NCBI GenBank assembly: GCA_017853785.1
Contig: JAFMIX010000028.1
Coordinates: 1-13,855, forward strand
Length of the DNA stretch: 13,855 nucleotides
Direction of reading: 5' to 3'
From: Verrucomicrobiales bacterium
Lineage (GTDB): Bacteria > Verrucomicrobiota > Verrucomicrobiia > Limisphaerales > JAFMIX01
Shown: positions 7,795-13,855 of the stretch, in pieces
Numbering within the stretch: position 1 is the stretch's first letter
Layout: every line of letters begins with the position of its first letter
The notes under the pieces: generated by a model
Seen by the model: the letters and a program-made list of their open reading frames with translations, nothing else
Databases searched by the model: none
What the model was told of the DNA's origin: nothing
Translations under genes and position numbers: made by a program

Positions 7795-8148
7795 ATGAAA
7801 CTTATCCTCTCCACTCACAACGTGACGCTGACCAAAGCCATCGAGGACCACATCCTCGACAAACTGGACAAGCTCGAACATTTTGACCGCTTCGCCATCA
7901 ACGCCCGCGTCACCCTCGAACGCGACAATGACCGCGCGCCCGAACGTCAGTTCAGTTGCTCCCTCCGCCTCGCCGTGCGCGGCCCGGATCTCTTCGCCGA
8001 AGACCGCGAAGCCGATCTTTACGCCGCCATCGACCTGGCCGTGAAAAAAATCGAGCAACAGATCCGCAAGCGCCACAACAAGCGCAAAACCCACAAGCAT
8101 AAGGACGCCGCCAAGCTCAAGAGCGTCCGCCGCGCCGCGGGAGTTTAG
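7795..8148 (+). CDS. hpf: Ribosome hibernation promoting factor (short HPF/RaiA family)
   Basis: A 117-aa protein of the sigma54-modulation/S30EA family. It binds the 30S subunit near the mRNA/tRNA channel and holds ribosomes in an inactive state during starvation. The fold is recognisable from MKLILSTHNVTLTKAIEDHIL, a DKLDKLEHFD helix, the NARVTLERDND strand, the FSCSLRLAVRGPDLFAEDREADLYAAIDLAVKKIE region and a basic tail (IRKRHNKRKTHKHKD). Length matches the short form without the C-terminal dimerisation domain of long HPF, so 70S inactivation or 100S formation would depend on a partner. The ATG at 7795 is chosen because upstream in-frame sequence belongs to the antisense ATP-grasp remnant. 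A GGAG lies rather far (about 13 nt) upstream. It may be co-transcribed with the amidohydrolase 36 nt downstream. Confidence 0.9.
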   Translation: MKLILSTHNVTLTKAIEDHILDKLDKLEHFDRFAINARVTLERDNDRAPERQFSCSLRLAVRGPDLFAEDREADLYAAIDLAVKKIEQQIRKRHNKRKTHKHKDAAKLKSVRRAAGV

Positions 8149-8161
8149 TCAATCATTCCAA

Positions 8162-8216
8162 GTTGATAGTTGATAGCGAAAATCATGACCGCCGCGTCTG
8201 ACTATCAACTATCAAC
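8162..8216. repeat. Perfect 15-bp inverted repeat made of heptamer units
   Basis: GTTGATAGTTGATAG (8162-8176) and its exact reverse complement (8202-8216) are separated by 25 nt. Each arm is itself a tandem of TTGATAG/CTATCAA. The unit lies between hpf and the amidohydrolase and contains the likely ATG of the latter in its loop; the 3' arm encodes DYQLST. There is no T-run, so it is not a typical terminator. It looks like a small interspersed palindromic repeat and could fold in the mRNA around the start codon. Confidence 0.85.
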
Positions 8217-9477
8217 CAAATCCCCCCAACTCCTCCGCGCCCGCTGCGTCGCCCCAGTCAGCCGCCCGCCCATCGCTGACGGCGCGGTAAAAATCTCCGG
8301 CCAACGCATCGTCGCCGTCGGCGCGTGGCGGCAGTTCTCCGCCGCCGAACGCCAGCGCGCCACCGACCTCGGGGACGTCGTTCTCCTGCCCGGCCTCGTC
8401 AACGCCCATTGCCACCTCGATTACACCGGCATGGCCGGCGAATTCGTGCCACCCCGGCACTTCACCGACTGGCTCAAGCTTATCGTCGCCGCCAAAGGCA
8501 CCCGCTCCGATGCCGAATTTGCCGCCGACTGGCGGTGCGGCGCCGCGATGCTCCTCCGCACCGGCACCACCACCGTGGCCGACATCGAAGCCTTGCCCCA
8601 ACTGCTGCCCGCTGCTTGGGAAGCCACTCCCCTGCGAATCATTTCCTTCCTCGAGATGACCGGCATCAAAGCCCGCCGTGCCCCGCAGGCCATCATCCAG
8701 GAAGCCGCGGAAAAAATCGCGGCGCTGCCAAAAAATTTCCACCGGCGCGCCGGACTTTCTCCGCACGCCCCCTACTCCACCACCCCCGAACTCCTCCGCC
8801 GCAGCGCCCAAGCCGCCCGCCGCCGCCGCTGGCGCATCACCACCCACGTCGCCGAATCACCGGAGGAATTTGAGATGTTCATGCATGCACGCGGCAGGAT
8901 GTTCGACTGGTTGCGCCTCAATGACCGCAACGCTTCCGACTGCGGCCTCGGCTCCCCCATCCAGCATCTGGACCGTGCCGGCTTGCTCGGCAAAAACTTT
9001 TTGGCCGTCCACGCCAACTGCCTTGCACCGGGCGATGCCGCCCGGCTGGCGCGTCGCGGCGCGAGCGTTGTCCATTGCCCGCGCAGCCACAGCTTCTTCG
9101 GGCACCCGAAATTTCCCTTCGCCGCCCTGACCGCTGCCGGCGTCAACGTCTGCCTCGGCACCGACAGCCTTGCGAGCCTCGAACCCAAACGGAAGCAGCC
9201 CTTGGAATTGAACCTGTTTTCGGAGCTGCGTTCCTTCGCCCGGAAGAATCCCCGCATCGCCGCCCGCGCCATCTTGCGCCTCGCCACCGTCAACGGCGCC
9301 CGCGCCCTCGGTCTTGCCGGCAAGCTCGGCGAACTCACCCCCCGCGCCTACGCCGACCTCATCGCCCTGCCCTACACCGGTGACACTGCTGGCGTGCATG
9401 ACGCCATCATCAACCACGGCCGCGCCGTCACCGCCAGCATGATCGGCGGCCATTGGGCCATCGCACCCAAATCGTAG
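8185..9477 (+). CDS. Metal-dependent amidohydrolase (SsnA/TrzA-type deaminase family)
   Basis: Cytosolic amidohydrolase of 430 aa, likely deaminating an amino-purine or related ring. Metal and catalytic residues of the subtype III-like TIM barrel are visible: His75 and His77 in NAHCHLD, His221 in THVAES, His276 in VHANCL and Asp327 in LGTDSLAS. Other motifs are SPHAPYSTTP and HCPRSHSFFGH. An N- and C-terminal composite beta domain is present (GAVKISGQRIVAVG; ADLIALP). Substrate is not readable; candidates are 8-oxoguanine or guanine deaminase types, S-adenosylhomocysteine/MTA deaminase or 6-aminodeoxyfutalosine deaminase (MqnX). The position 52 bp before bioF suggests shared transcription, but no direct biotin role is known. 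The ATG at 8185 (alternative TTG 8170) sits inside an inverted repeat, and family homology begins only around residue 18 (LLRARCVAPVS), so the first 15 residues are probably repeat-derived. Confidence 0.85.
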   Translation: MTAASDYQLSTKSPQLLRARCVAPVSRPPIADGAVKISGQRIVAVGAWRQFSAAERQRATDLGDVVLLPGLVNAHCHLDYTGMAGEFVPPRHFTDWLKLIVAAKGTRSDAEFAADWRCGAAMLLRTGTTTVADIEALPQLLPAAWEATPLRIISFLEMTGIKARRAPQAIIQEAAEKIAALPKNFHRRAGLSPHAPYSTTPELLRRSAQAARRRRWRITTHVAESPEEFEMFMHARGRMFDWLRLNDRNASDCGLGSPIQHLDRAGLLGKNFLAVHANCLAPGDAARLARRGASVVHCPRSHSFFGHPKFPFAALTAAGVNVCLGTDSLASLEPKRKQPLELNLFSELRSFARKNPRIAARAILRLATVNGARALGLAGKLGELTPRAYADLIALPYTGDTAGVHDAIINHGRAVTASMIGGHWAIAPKS

Positions 9478-9495
9478 TCCCCCGCGCCGGCTTTC

Positions 9496-9525
9496 CATCT
9501 GTGTGCATCTGTGTTTACCTGTGGT
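9496..9525. repeat. Degenerate 10-bp tandem repeat before bioF
   Basis: Three consecutive decamers, CATCTGTGTG, CATCTGTGTT and TACCTGTGGT, occupy the gap between the amidohydrolase stop (9477) and the bioF start (9530). This type of CATCTGTG element is, from general experience, scattered through intergenic DNA of several environmental phyla. It ends only 4 nt before the bioF ATG and replaces any recognisable Shine-Dalgarno. Confidence 0.75.
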
Positions 9526-9529
9526 TGGA

Positions 9530-10723
9530 ATGAATCTGTTCGCCGCTGAAATCCAGCATCGCCTCGACGCCCTCCGCGTCGCCGGCTTGCACCGCGAACT
9601 GCGCCGCGTGGCTTCCCCGCAGGGGCGGCAGATTGAAATCGCCGGACGCGAACTGCTGAACTTTTCTTCCAACGACTACCTCGCCCTTGCCAAACATCCC
9701 GCGCTCGTCGAAGCCGCCGCCAAGGCCGCGCGAGATTTCGGCGCCGGCGCGGGCGCGTCGCGATTGATTTGCGGTTCGCTCGCACCATTTCACGAACTGG
9801 AGGAAGCTATCGCCGCGTTCAAAGGCACGGAAGCCGCGCTCACGTTTTCCACCGGCTACGCCGCCGCGCTCGGCACCATCACCGCGCTGCTCGGCAAGGA
9901 CGACATCATCATCGTGGATAAACTGGTCCACGCCTGCATTGTGGACGCCGCCAAGTTGGGCGGCGCAAAACTCCGTGTCTTCGCCCACAACCACCTCGCC
10001 GACCTCGAAGAAAAATTGCGCTGGGCCTCCGAAAACAAAACTGCCGGACAAACTCTCGTCGTCACCGAATCTATCTTCAGCATGGACGGCGACGCCGCCC
10101 CGCTCCGTGAAATTGTCGCGCTCAAGGAAAAATACGGCGCGTGGCTCATGGTGGACGAAGCCCACGCTACCGGCCTTTACGGCCCGAACCGTCGCGGCCT
10201 AGCCGAGGCGCTCGGCGTGAGCGACCGCATCGAGATCCAAATGGGCACGCTCGGCAAGGCACTCGGTGCGAGCGGCGGTTACGTCTGCGGCAGTCGCATG
10301 CTGGTGGATTACCTCGTGAACCGCGCGCGCAGCTTCATCTTCAGCACCGCGCCCGTCCCCGCAGCAGCGGCGGCGGCGACCGCGGCTATCAAGCTCGTTC
10401 AATCCGCCGAAGGGAAAACGCTCAACGAACAACTCTGGCAGCGCGCCGTTGAATTCAAATTCGCAATCCGCAATCCGCAATCCGCAATCGAAAGCCCCAT
10501 CATCCCGCTTATCCTTGGCGACGAATCCGCCGCCGTAGCCGCCGCGACAAAACTCCGCGAGCAAGGCTTGTTCGTCCCCGCCATCCGCTACCCGACCGTC
10601 GCGCGCGGCGCGGCGCGGCTGCGCGTGACGCTCACCGCCGCGCACACAAGCGATGATGTCGCCACTCTCACGCGAGCGCTGGGGGATTTGAAATCTGGAA
10701 TCTCAAATCTGAAAGCGCCGTGA
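9530..10723 (+). CDS. bioF: 8-amino-7-oxononanoate synthase
   Basis: PLP enzyme of 397 aa that condenses pimeloyl-ACP/CoA with L-alanine to 8-amino-7-oxononanoate (KAPA), releasing CO2. It belongs to the alpha-oxoamine synthase family: NFSSNDYLALAKHP near the N-terminus, GAGASRLICGSLAPFHELE, TESIFSMDGD, DEAHATGLYG with Asp209 and His212, and the PLP lysine Lys243 in TLGKALGASGG. The related enzyme 2-amino-3-ketobutyrate ligase has similar motifs; the directly coupled bioA makes BioF the preferred call. The ATG at 9530 is chosen because an upstream GTG (9503) would translate the 10-bp repeat. The stop overlaps the bioA GTG start (GTGA at 10720-10723), implying translational coupling. Two oddities: a heptamer repeat of four copies encodes AIRNPQSAI at about residues 312-320, and another heptamer-like repeat encodes the C-terminal tail (KSGISNL). 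Confidence 0.95.
   Translation: MNLFAAEIQHRLDALRVAGLHRELRRVASPQGRQIEIAGRELLNFSSNDYLALAKHPALVEAAAKAARDFGAGAGASRLICGSLAPFHELEEAIAAFKGTEAALTFSTGYAAALGTITALLGKDDIIIVDKLVHACIVDAAKLGGAKLRVFAHNHLADLEEKLRWASENKTAGQTLVVTESIFSMDGDAAPLREIVALKEKYGAWLMVDEAHATGLYGPNRRGLAEALGVSDRIEIQMGTLGKALGASGGYVCGSRMLVDYLVNRARSFIFSTAPVPAAAAAATAAIKLVQSAEGKTLNEQLWQRAVEFKFAIRNPQSAIESPIIPLILGDESAAVAAATKLREQGLFVPAIRYPTVARGAARLRVTLTAAHTSDDVATLTRALGDLKSGISNLKAP
10462..10489. repeat. Heptanucleotide tandem repeat (4 copies) inside bioF
   Basis: CGCAATC is repeated four times without interruption (28 bp). It encodes AIRNPQSAI in a linker between the large PLP domain and the C-terminal domain. As 7 is not a multiple of 3, gain or loss of one unit would break bioF. 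Confidence 0.95.
10690..10710. repeat. Degenerate heptamer repeat at the bioF 3' end
   Basis: Three near-identical heptamers (GAAATCT, GGAATCT, CAAATCT) encode the last residues of BioF, just before the GTGA overlap with bioA. They share the period-7 pattern of the repeats at 8162-8216 and 10462-10489. Confidence 0.75.
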
Positions 10724-12126
10724 ACACCCTCGCGAAACTCGACCGCGCACACGTCTGGCATCCGTTCACGCAGATGCGCGACTGGCTGCGCCGCGAGCCC
10801 ATCGTCATCACGTCCGGCAAGGGTGCGGTCTTGCGCGACGTCCACGGCCGAAAATACCTCGACGCCAATGCATCCATCTGGACCAACCTGCACGGCCATC
10901 AGCATCCCAAGATCAACGCCGCCATCGCGCGGCAGTTACGGAAGATTTCGCACAGTTCGGCGCTGGGTTTCGCGAATGAACCGGCGAGTTTGCTGGCCGC
11001 ACGTCTTGTGAATCTCGCGGGGAAGCCGTTGAACAAAGTTTTCTTCAGCGACGACGGCTCGACCGCGCTGGAAGTCGCCCTGAAGCTGGCTCACGAATTC
11101 ACCCGCCGCTCGCGCGGACCGAAAACCAAGCCACGCTTTCTCTCGCTCGACGGCGCGTATCACGGCGACACCATCGGTGCCGTCTCGCTCGGGCACATCG
11201 ACCAGTTTCACAAAGCTTACGGCGGGATGCTGTTCAAGACTGACAAGGTCATGTCGCCTTACTGCTATCGCTGTCCGTTCAACCGCGCGAAGCCCGAGCG
11301 CGCCGACGCCCGCGAGTATCGCAAGTGCAACTGGGAATGCGTCGGCAAAGTGGAGCAAAAGTTTTTCGCGCAGAAAAAACGCGGAAATCCCTACGCCGCG
11401 TTCGTCTACGAGCCGCTTTTGCAAGGCGCGGCGGGCATGATCCCGCAGCCCGCCCGCTGGCTGAAACGCGTGACTGACATCGCGCGCGCGCACGGCGCAT
11501 TGCTCATCGCGGATGAAGTGATGACCGGTTTCGGTCGCACCGGCAAGCACTTCGCCAGTCAACGCGAAGGCGTGCCGCCGGATTTCCTGTGCCTTGCCAA
11601 AGGCCTGACCGGCGGCTACCTGCCGATGGCGGCGACCCTGACAACCCAGCGCGTGTTCGATGCGTTCCTCGGCGAATACGAGGAGTTCAAGACGTTCTTC
11701 CACGGCCACAGCTTCACCGGCAATCAACTCGGCGCGAGTGCGGCGCTGGCGAGCCTGGAGATTTTACAAAGTCAGGTGAGCAAGATTACGCGCGTGAAAC
11801 TCGAAACCAATTTTGCCCAAAAACTCCAGTCGCTCTGGGCACTACCCAACGTCGGCGACATCCGCCGTGCGGGACTCGTCGCCGGCGTGGAGTTGGTGCG
11901 CAACTGGTGTACGCGCGAGCCGTTCGCGTTGCGCGAGCGCGCGGGCATCCGCGTGTGCGAGGCGATGGCGCGGCGCGGCGTGCTGACGCGACCCGTCGGG
12001 AACGTCATCGTGCTAATGCCGCCGTATTGCACGACGCCAGCAGAAGTGAGGCGGATGGTTTCAGCTTTGCGCGAGTCGGTGACGGAGGTTTTGGGCGGGC
12101 GAAAAGAAAAAACACCGGGCTTTTGA
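10720..12126 (+). CDS. bioA: Adenosylmethionine-8-amino-7-oxononanoate aminotransferase
   Basis: Class III PLP aminotransferase of 468 aa that converts KAPA to 7,8-diaminononanoate; most BioA use S-adenosylmethionine as donor, some homologs use lysine. Diagnostic motifs: WHPFTQM (13-19), DANASIWTNLHGHQHP, FFSDDGSTALEVALKLA, LDGAYHGDTIGAVSLG, Asp265 in IADEVMTGFGRTGK, and PLP lysine Lys294 in CLAKGLTGGYLP; FFHGHSFTGNQLG follows. A cysteine-rich insertion has Cys182, Cys185, Cys203 and Cys207 (YCYRC ... CNWEC). The start is GTG, overlapping the bioF stop by 4 bp. No bioB or bioD is nearby; the next gene is convergent. The stop codon (12124-12126) lies in the loop of the terminator of that neighbour. 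Donor choice cannot be decided by eye. Confidence 0.95.
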   Translation: MNTLAKLDRAHVWHPFTQMRDWLRREPIVITSGKGAVLRDVHGRKYLDANASIWTNLHGHQHPKINAAIARQLRKISHSSALGFANEPASLLAARLVNLAGKPLNKVFFSDDGSTALEVALKLAHEFTRRSRGPKTKPRFLSLDGAYHGDTIGAVSLGHIDQFHKAYGGMLFKTDKVMSPYCYRCPFNRAKPERADAREYRKCNWECVGKVEQKFFAQKKRGNPYAAFVYEPLLQGAAGMIPQPARWLKRVTDIARAHGALLIADEVMTGFGRTGKHFASQREGVPPDFLCLAKGLTGGYLPMAATLTTQRVFDAFLGEYEEFKTFFHGHSFTGNQLGASAALASLEILQSQVSKITRVKLETNFAQKLQSLWALPNVGDIRRAGLVAGVELVRNWCTREPFALRERAGIRVCEAMARRGVLTRPVGNVIVLMPPYCTTPAEVRRMVSALRESVTEVLGGRKEKTPGF

Positions 12127-12131
12127 CCCGG
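12101..12131 (-). terminator. Rho-independent terminator of the SGNH hydrolase gene
   Basis: Read on the minus strand, CCGGG and CCCGG arms around a 7-nt loop (12115-12131) are followed by TGTTTTTTCTTTTC. This is a proper intrinsic terminator for the minus-strand gene ending at 12153. On the plus strand no T-run follows, so it would not terminate bioA efficiently. The hairpin overlaps the last codons and stop of bioA. Confidence 0.8.
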
Positions 12132-12152
12132 CGGTGGCGGTAAAGCGTTCGT

Positions 12153-12923
12153 TTATTTCCCCACGATTTCCTTCAGCTTGGGCTCGATGGCTGCGGCCCA
12201 GATCTTGTAACCAGCCTCGTTGGGGTGCAGTGCGTCCGGCATGATGGATTTGGGGAGCGTGCCGTCCTTCTCGATGAACTGCGCACCGAAATCGAGGAAG
12301 AAGATGTTCTTGCCGTCGTCGAGCTTGGCGAGGGCCTGATTGATCTGGCACAACCGCCCGCGCTGCGCGCTGAAGCCGGGGCTGCGGGGGAAAATAGCGC
12401 AAAGAATGATCTTGGTCTCCGATTGGCGCGTGCGGATCTGGTTTACGATGGCGGTGACGCCCTCGACGATGTCCAACTCGGAGTATTGATCGCTGCCGTC
12501 CCTGTTCTTGTTGGAATTGTTCGTGCCGATCATCACCACGGCGGCCTTGGCTTTGATGCCGGTGAGTTGCCCCTGCTCAAAGCGCCAGAGGACGTGCTCG
12601 GTGCGGTCGCCGCCGACGCCGAAGTTGATGACCTTGTATTTCTCGCCGAGCTTGGCCCAGACGTTCTTACCCACACCCTCCCAACCTTGCGTGATGGAAT
12701 CGCCAATGAACTCGACATCGTACTCGCCGGGCGCGTCTTTGGCGCGCTGCAGGACAAGTGCCTGGCGATTGGTGATGCCGCCGGTGCGCGCCACGGGGAC
12801 GGTGGCCACATTGAGGCGGTATTCACCGGCGGTCGCAGCCACTGCCGAAGTGTTGGGCTGCGCCAGAAGCGCGGCAGCAAAACTGAGGGTGGCGAGAGCG
12901 AGGAGATTAATCATTGATTTCAT
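12153..12923 (-). CDS. Secreted SGNH/GDSL-family hydrolase
   Basis: Serine esterase/lipase-like protein of 256 aa. The N-terminus (MKSMINLLALATLSFAAALLA) is a good signal peptide, with a cleavage region around ALLAQ or SAVAA, so export to the periplasm or beyond is likely. The family blocks are all present: GDSITQGW with nucleophile Ser76 (block I), NFGVGGDRTEHVLWRF (block II Gly), VVMIGTNNSNKN (block III Asn), and DALHPNEAGY with Asp230 and His233 (block V). It resembles the PAF-acetylhydrolase beta/gamma-like and carbohydrate-esterase-like members; substrate unknown, with acetylated or sulfated polysaccharide as a guess. The ATG at 12923 is chosen because it starts the signal peptide; the frame is open further upstream without a leader. 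It lies 93 bp after the symporter gene on the same strand and may be co-transcribed, since no terminator is clear between them. Confidence 0.9.
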   Translation of the reverse strand: MKSMINLLALATLSFAAALLAQPNTSAVAATAGEYRLNVATVPVARTGGITNRQALVLQRAKDAPGEYDVEFIGDSITQGWEGVGKNVWAKLGEKYKVINFGVGGDRTEHVLWRFEQGQLTGIKAKAAVVMIGTNNSNKNRDGSDQYSELDIVEGVTAIVNQIRTRQSETKIILCAIFPRSPGFSAQRGRLCQINQALAKLDDGKNIFFLDFGAQFIEKDGTLPKSIMPDALHPNEAGYKIWAAAIEPKLKEIVGK

Positions 12924-13016
12924 GGGGGCAGAGGTTTGCAAACCGGGCGGCACAGTGTCAATCGGGGAAACCCCGGCAAACTTGCTACCCAAGACTGGCG
13001 CTGCTTACGCTACGGG

Positions 13017-13855
13017 TCAATGCCCATGCTGATGTTCCTGAATGTATTCCTGCTTCAGCCCCAGCTTCTCGGGCGCATGCAACACCAGCATCTTCATCCG
13101 GATGTCAGAAGGCACTTCTCTCTGCGTGAGCTTTGAGATGACTATCATCAGGCCGATCGCCACCGGCACGGCCCAGATGGCGGGCTGATCGCACAGGATG
13201 CGCAACAGCGGATGATGCGCCCAGTATTCGTTCAACGGCTTGAACATCCCGAACATCTCGCCGGTCTTGCCGGGCGTCGCCGCCAAGGTGCTGAAGCTGG
13301 AGAGCGAGATCGCAATCACCGCGCTCATGCCGCCCGTCAACATGCCGATGGCCGCGCCTTTCATTGTAAGCTTGCGCCACCAGACGGCCATGAACAGCAG
13401 CGGGAAATAGCTCGCCGCCGCGATGGCGAAGGCCTGACCGACCATAAAGTTGATCTCCAACGCCTCCACCTGCGAGCCGAGCAACATCGCCACGCCGCCG
13501 ATGACGATGGCGAAGATCTTGAACATCCTCATGCGCTGCTCGGGCGTGGACTTGGGCCGCAGCATCCGGCCGTAAACGTCGTGAGCCATCGCACCGGTCA
13601 TGGAGACGAGCAAGCCGCTGAACGTGCTCATGAACGCCGCAAACGCACCGGCGCAAGTGATGCCGGAAAGGATCGAGCCAAGCGGCTCGTATTTCTCATT
13701 AAGCAGGCGTGGGAGTTCGAGGACGATCTTGTCCGTGCCTTTCGCTCCGATGCCTTCGTAAAGCCCGGGAAACAGGTTGCGGCCCATCACGCCAAACACG
13801 GGCGGGAAGACGTAGAAGATGCCGATGAGGATCATCACCCACATGGTGGTGCGCT
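13017..13855 (-). CDS. Sodium:solute symporter, C-terminal part (SSS family)
   Basis: Last 279 or so codons of an integral membrane Na+/solute symporter; the 5' end lies beyond the window and the frame is open to the edge. About six transmembrane segments are visible: around IGIFYVFPPVFGVM, SILSGITCAGAFAAF, IFAIVIGGVAMLL, QAFAIAAASYFPLLFMAVWW, AIGMLTGGMSAVIAISL and AIWAVPVAIGLMIVIS. The stretch FMSTFSGLLVSMTGAMAHDVYGR matches the STADGLL...SHDLY signature region of the acetate permease (ActP)/SSS branch. The tail is hydrophilic and ends in EHQHGH. A monocarboxylate substrate such as acetate is possible but cannot be fixed from this part. The next gene on the strand is the secreted hydrolase. 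Confidence 0.9.
   Translation of the reverse strand, partial: RTTMWVMILIGIFYVFPPVFGVMGRNLFPGLYEGIGAKGTDKIVLELPRLLNEKYEPLGSILSGITCAGAFAAFMSTFSGLLVSMTGAMAHDVYGRMLRPKSTPEQRMRMFKIFAIVIGGVAMLLGSQVEALEINFMVGQAFAIAAASYFPLLFMAVWWRKLTMKGAAIGMLTGGMSAVIAISLSSFSTLAATPGKTGEMFGMFKPLNEYWAHHPLLRILCDQPAIWAVPVAIGLMIVISKLTQREVPSDIRMKMLVLHAPEKLGLKQEYIQEHQHGH

Noticed and set aside
12963..12975. CGGGGAAACCCCG hairpin between symporter and hydrolase genes as terminator
   Set aside because: Only 5 bp with a 3-nt loop and no T-run on the minus strand; a weak structure at best.
1..13855. CRISPR array, tRNA, rRNA or insertion sequence
   Set aside because: No regularly spaced repeats of 24-40 bp, no tRNA cloverleaf or rRNA signatures and no transposase motifs were found; the direct repeats at 3461 and 7523 are gene fragments, not IS ends.

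Overview
The window looks like chromosomal DNA of a GC-rich, free-living bacterium. The proteins have a Verrucomicrobia (Pedosphaera/Limisphaera-like) feel, and short 7- and 10-bp-period repeats lie in and between genes. That placement is an inference from protein style, not a proven assignment. Start codons generally lack a strong Shine-Dalgarno sequence.

Layout. (1) 1-656: a consensus sigma70-type promoter (TTGACA, 17 nt, TATAAA) drives a PrxQ/AhpE-like peroxiredoxin. The gene ends at a near-perfect hairpin with T-runs on both strands, shared with the convergent lysC. (2) 657-1874, minus: intact aspartate kinase with two C-terminal ACT domains. (3) 1929-3744, minus: wreckage of the known three-gene cluster 'circularly permuted ATP-grasp / alpha-E / transglutaminase'. 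I count at least four frameshifts, one nonsense codon and two internal deletions. One deletion joins the N-terminal third of the ATP-grasp gene in frame to a truncated alpha-E gene. (4) 3898-7314, minus: one intact gene for a very large soluble protein of 1138 aa. Its size and motifs point to the pyrophosphate-type PEP carboxykinase family; this is the most interesting gene here. (5) 7421-7667, minus: a second, diverged fragment of the same ATP-grasp gene, about 84% identical to the first over 140 bp. The two fragments therefore flank the large gene as direct repeats. (6) 7795-8148, plus: short ribosome hibernation factor. (7) 8185-12126, plus: amidohydrolase (deaminase type), bioF and bioA. 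bioF and bioA overlap by 4 bp and form a biotin-precursor pair. (8) 12153-12923, minus: secreted SGNH/GDSL hydrolase, convergent with bioA, with a terminator that overlaps the bioA stop. (9) 13017-13855, minus: C-terminal part of a sodium:solute symporter that runs off the window.

Functional reading. bioF and bioA carry out consecutive steps of biotin synthesis (pimeloyl thioester plus alanine to KAPA, then KAPA to DAPA); bioB and bioD are not in the window. lysC opens the aspartate-family amino acid pathway. The large gene, if it is a PPi-PEPCK, links oxaloacetate and PEP using pyrophosphate. The decay is confined to the ATP-grasp/alpha-E/transglutaminase remnants: all surrounding genes, including the 3.4-kb one, read cleanly. 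This argues for real gene loss rather than poor sequence, although three of the frameshifts are 1-base losses in homopolymers and should be checked against reads.
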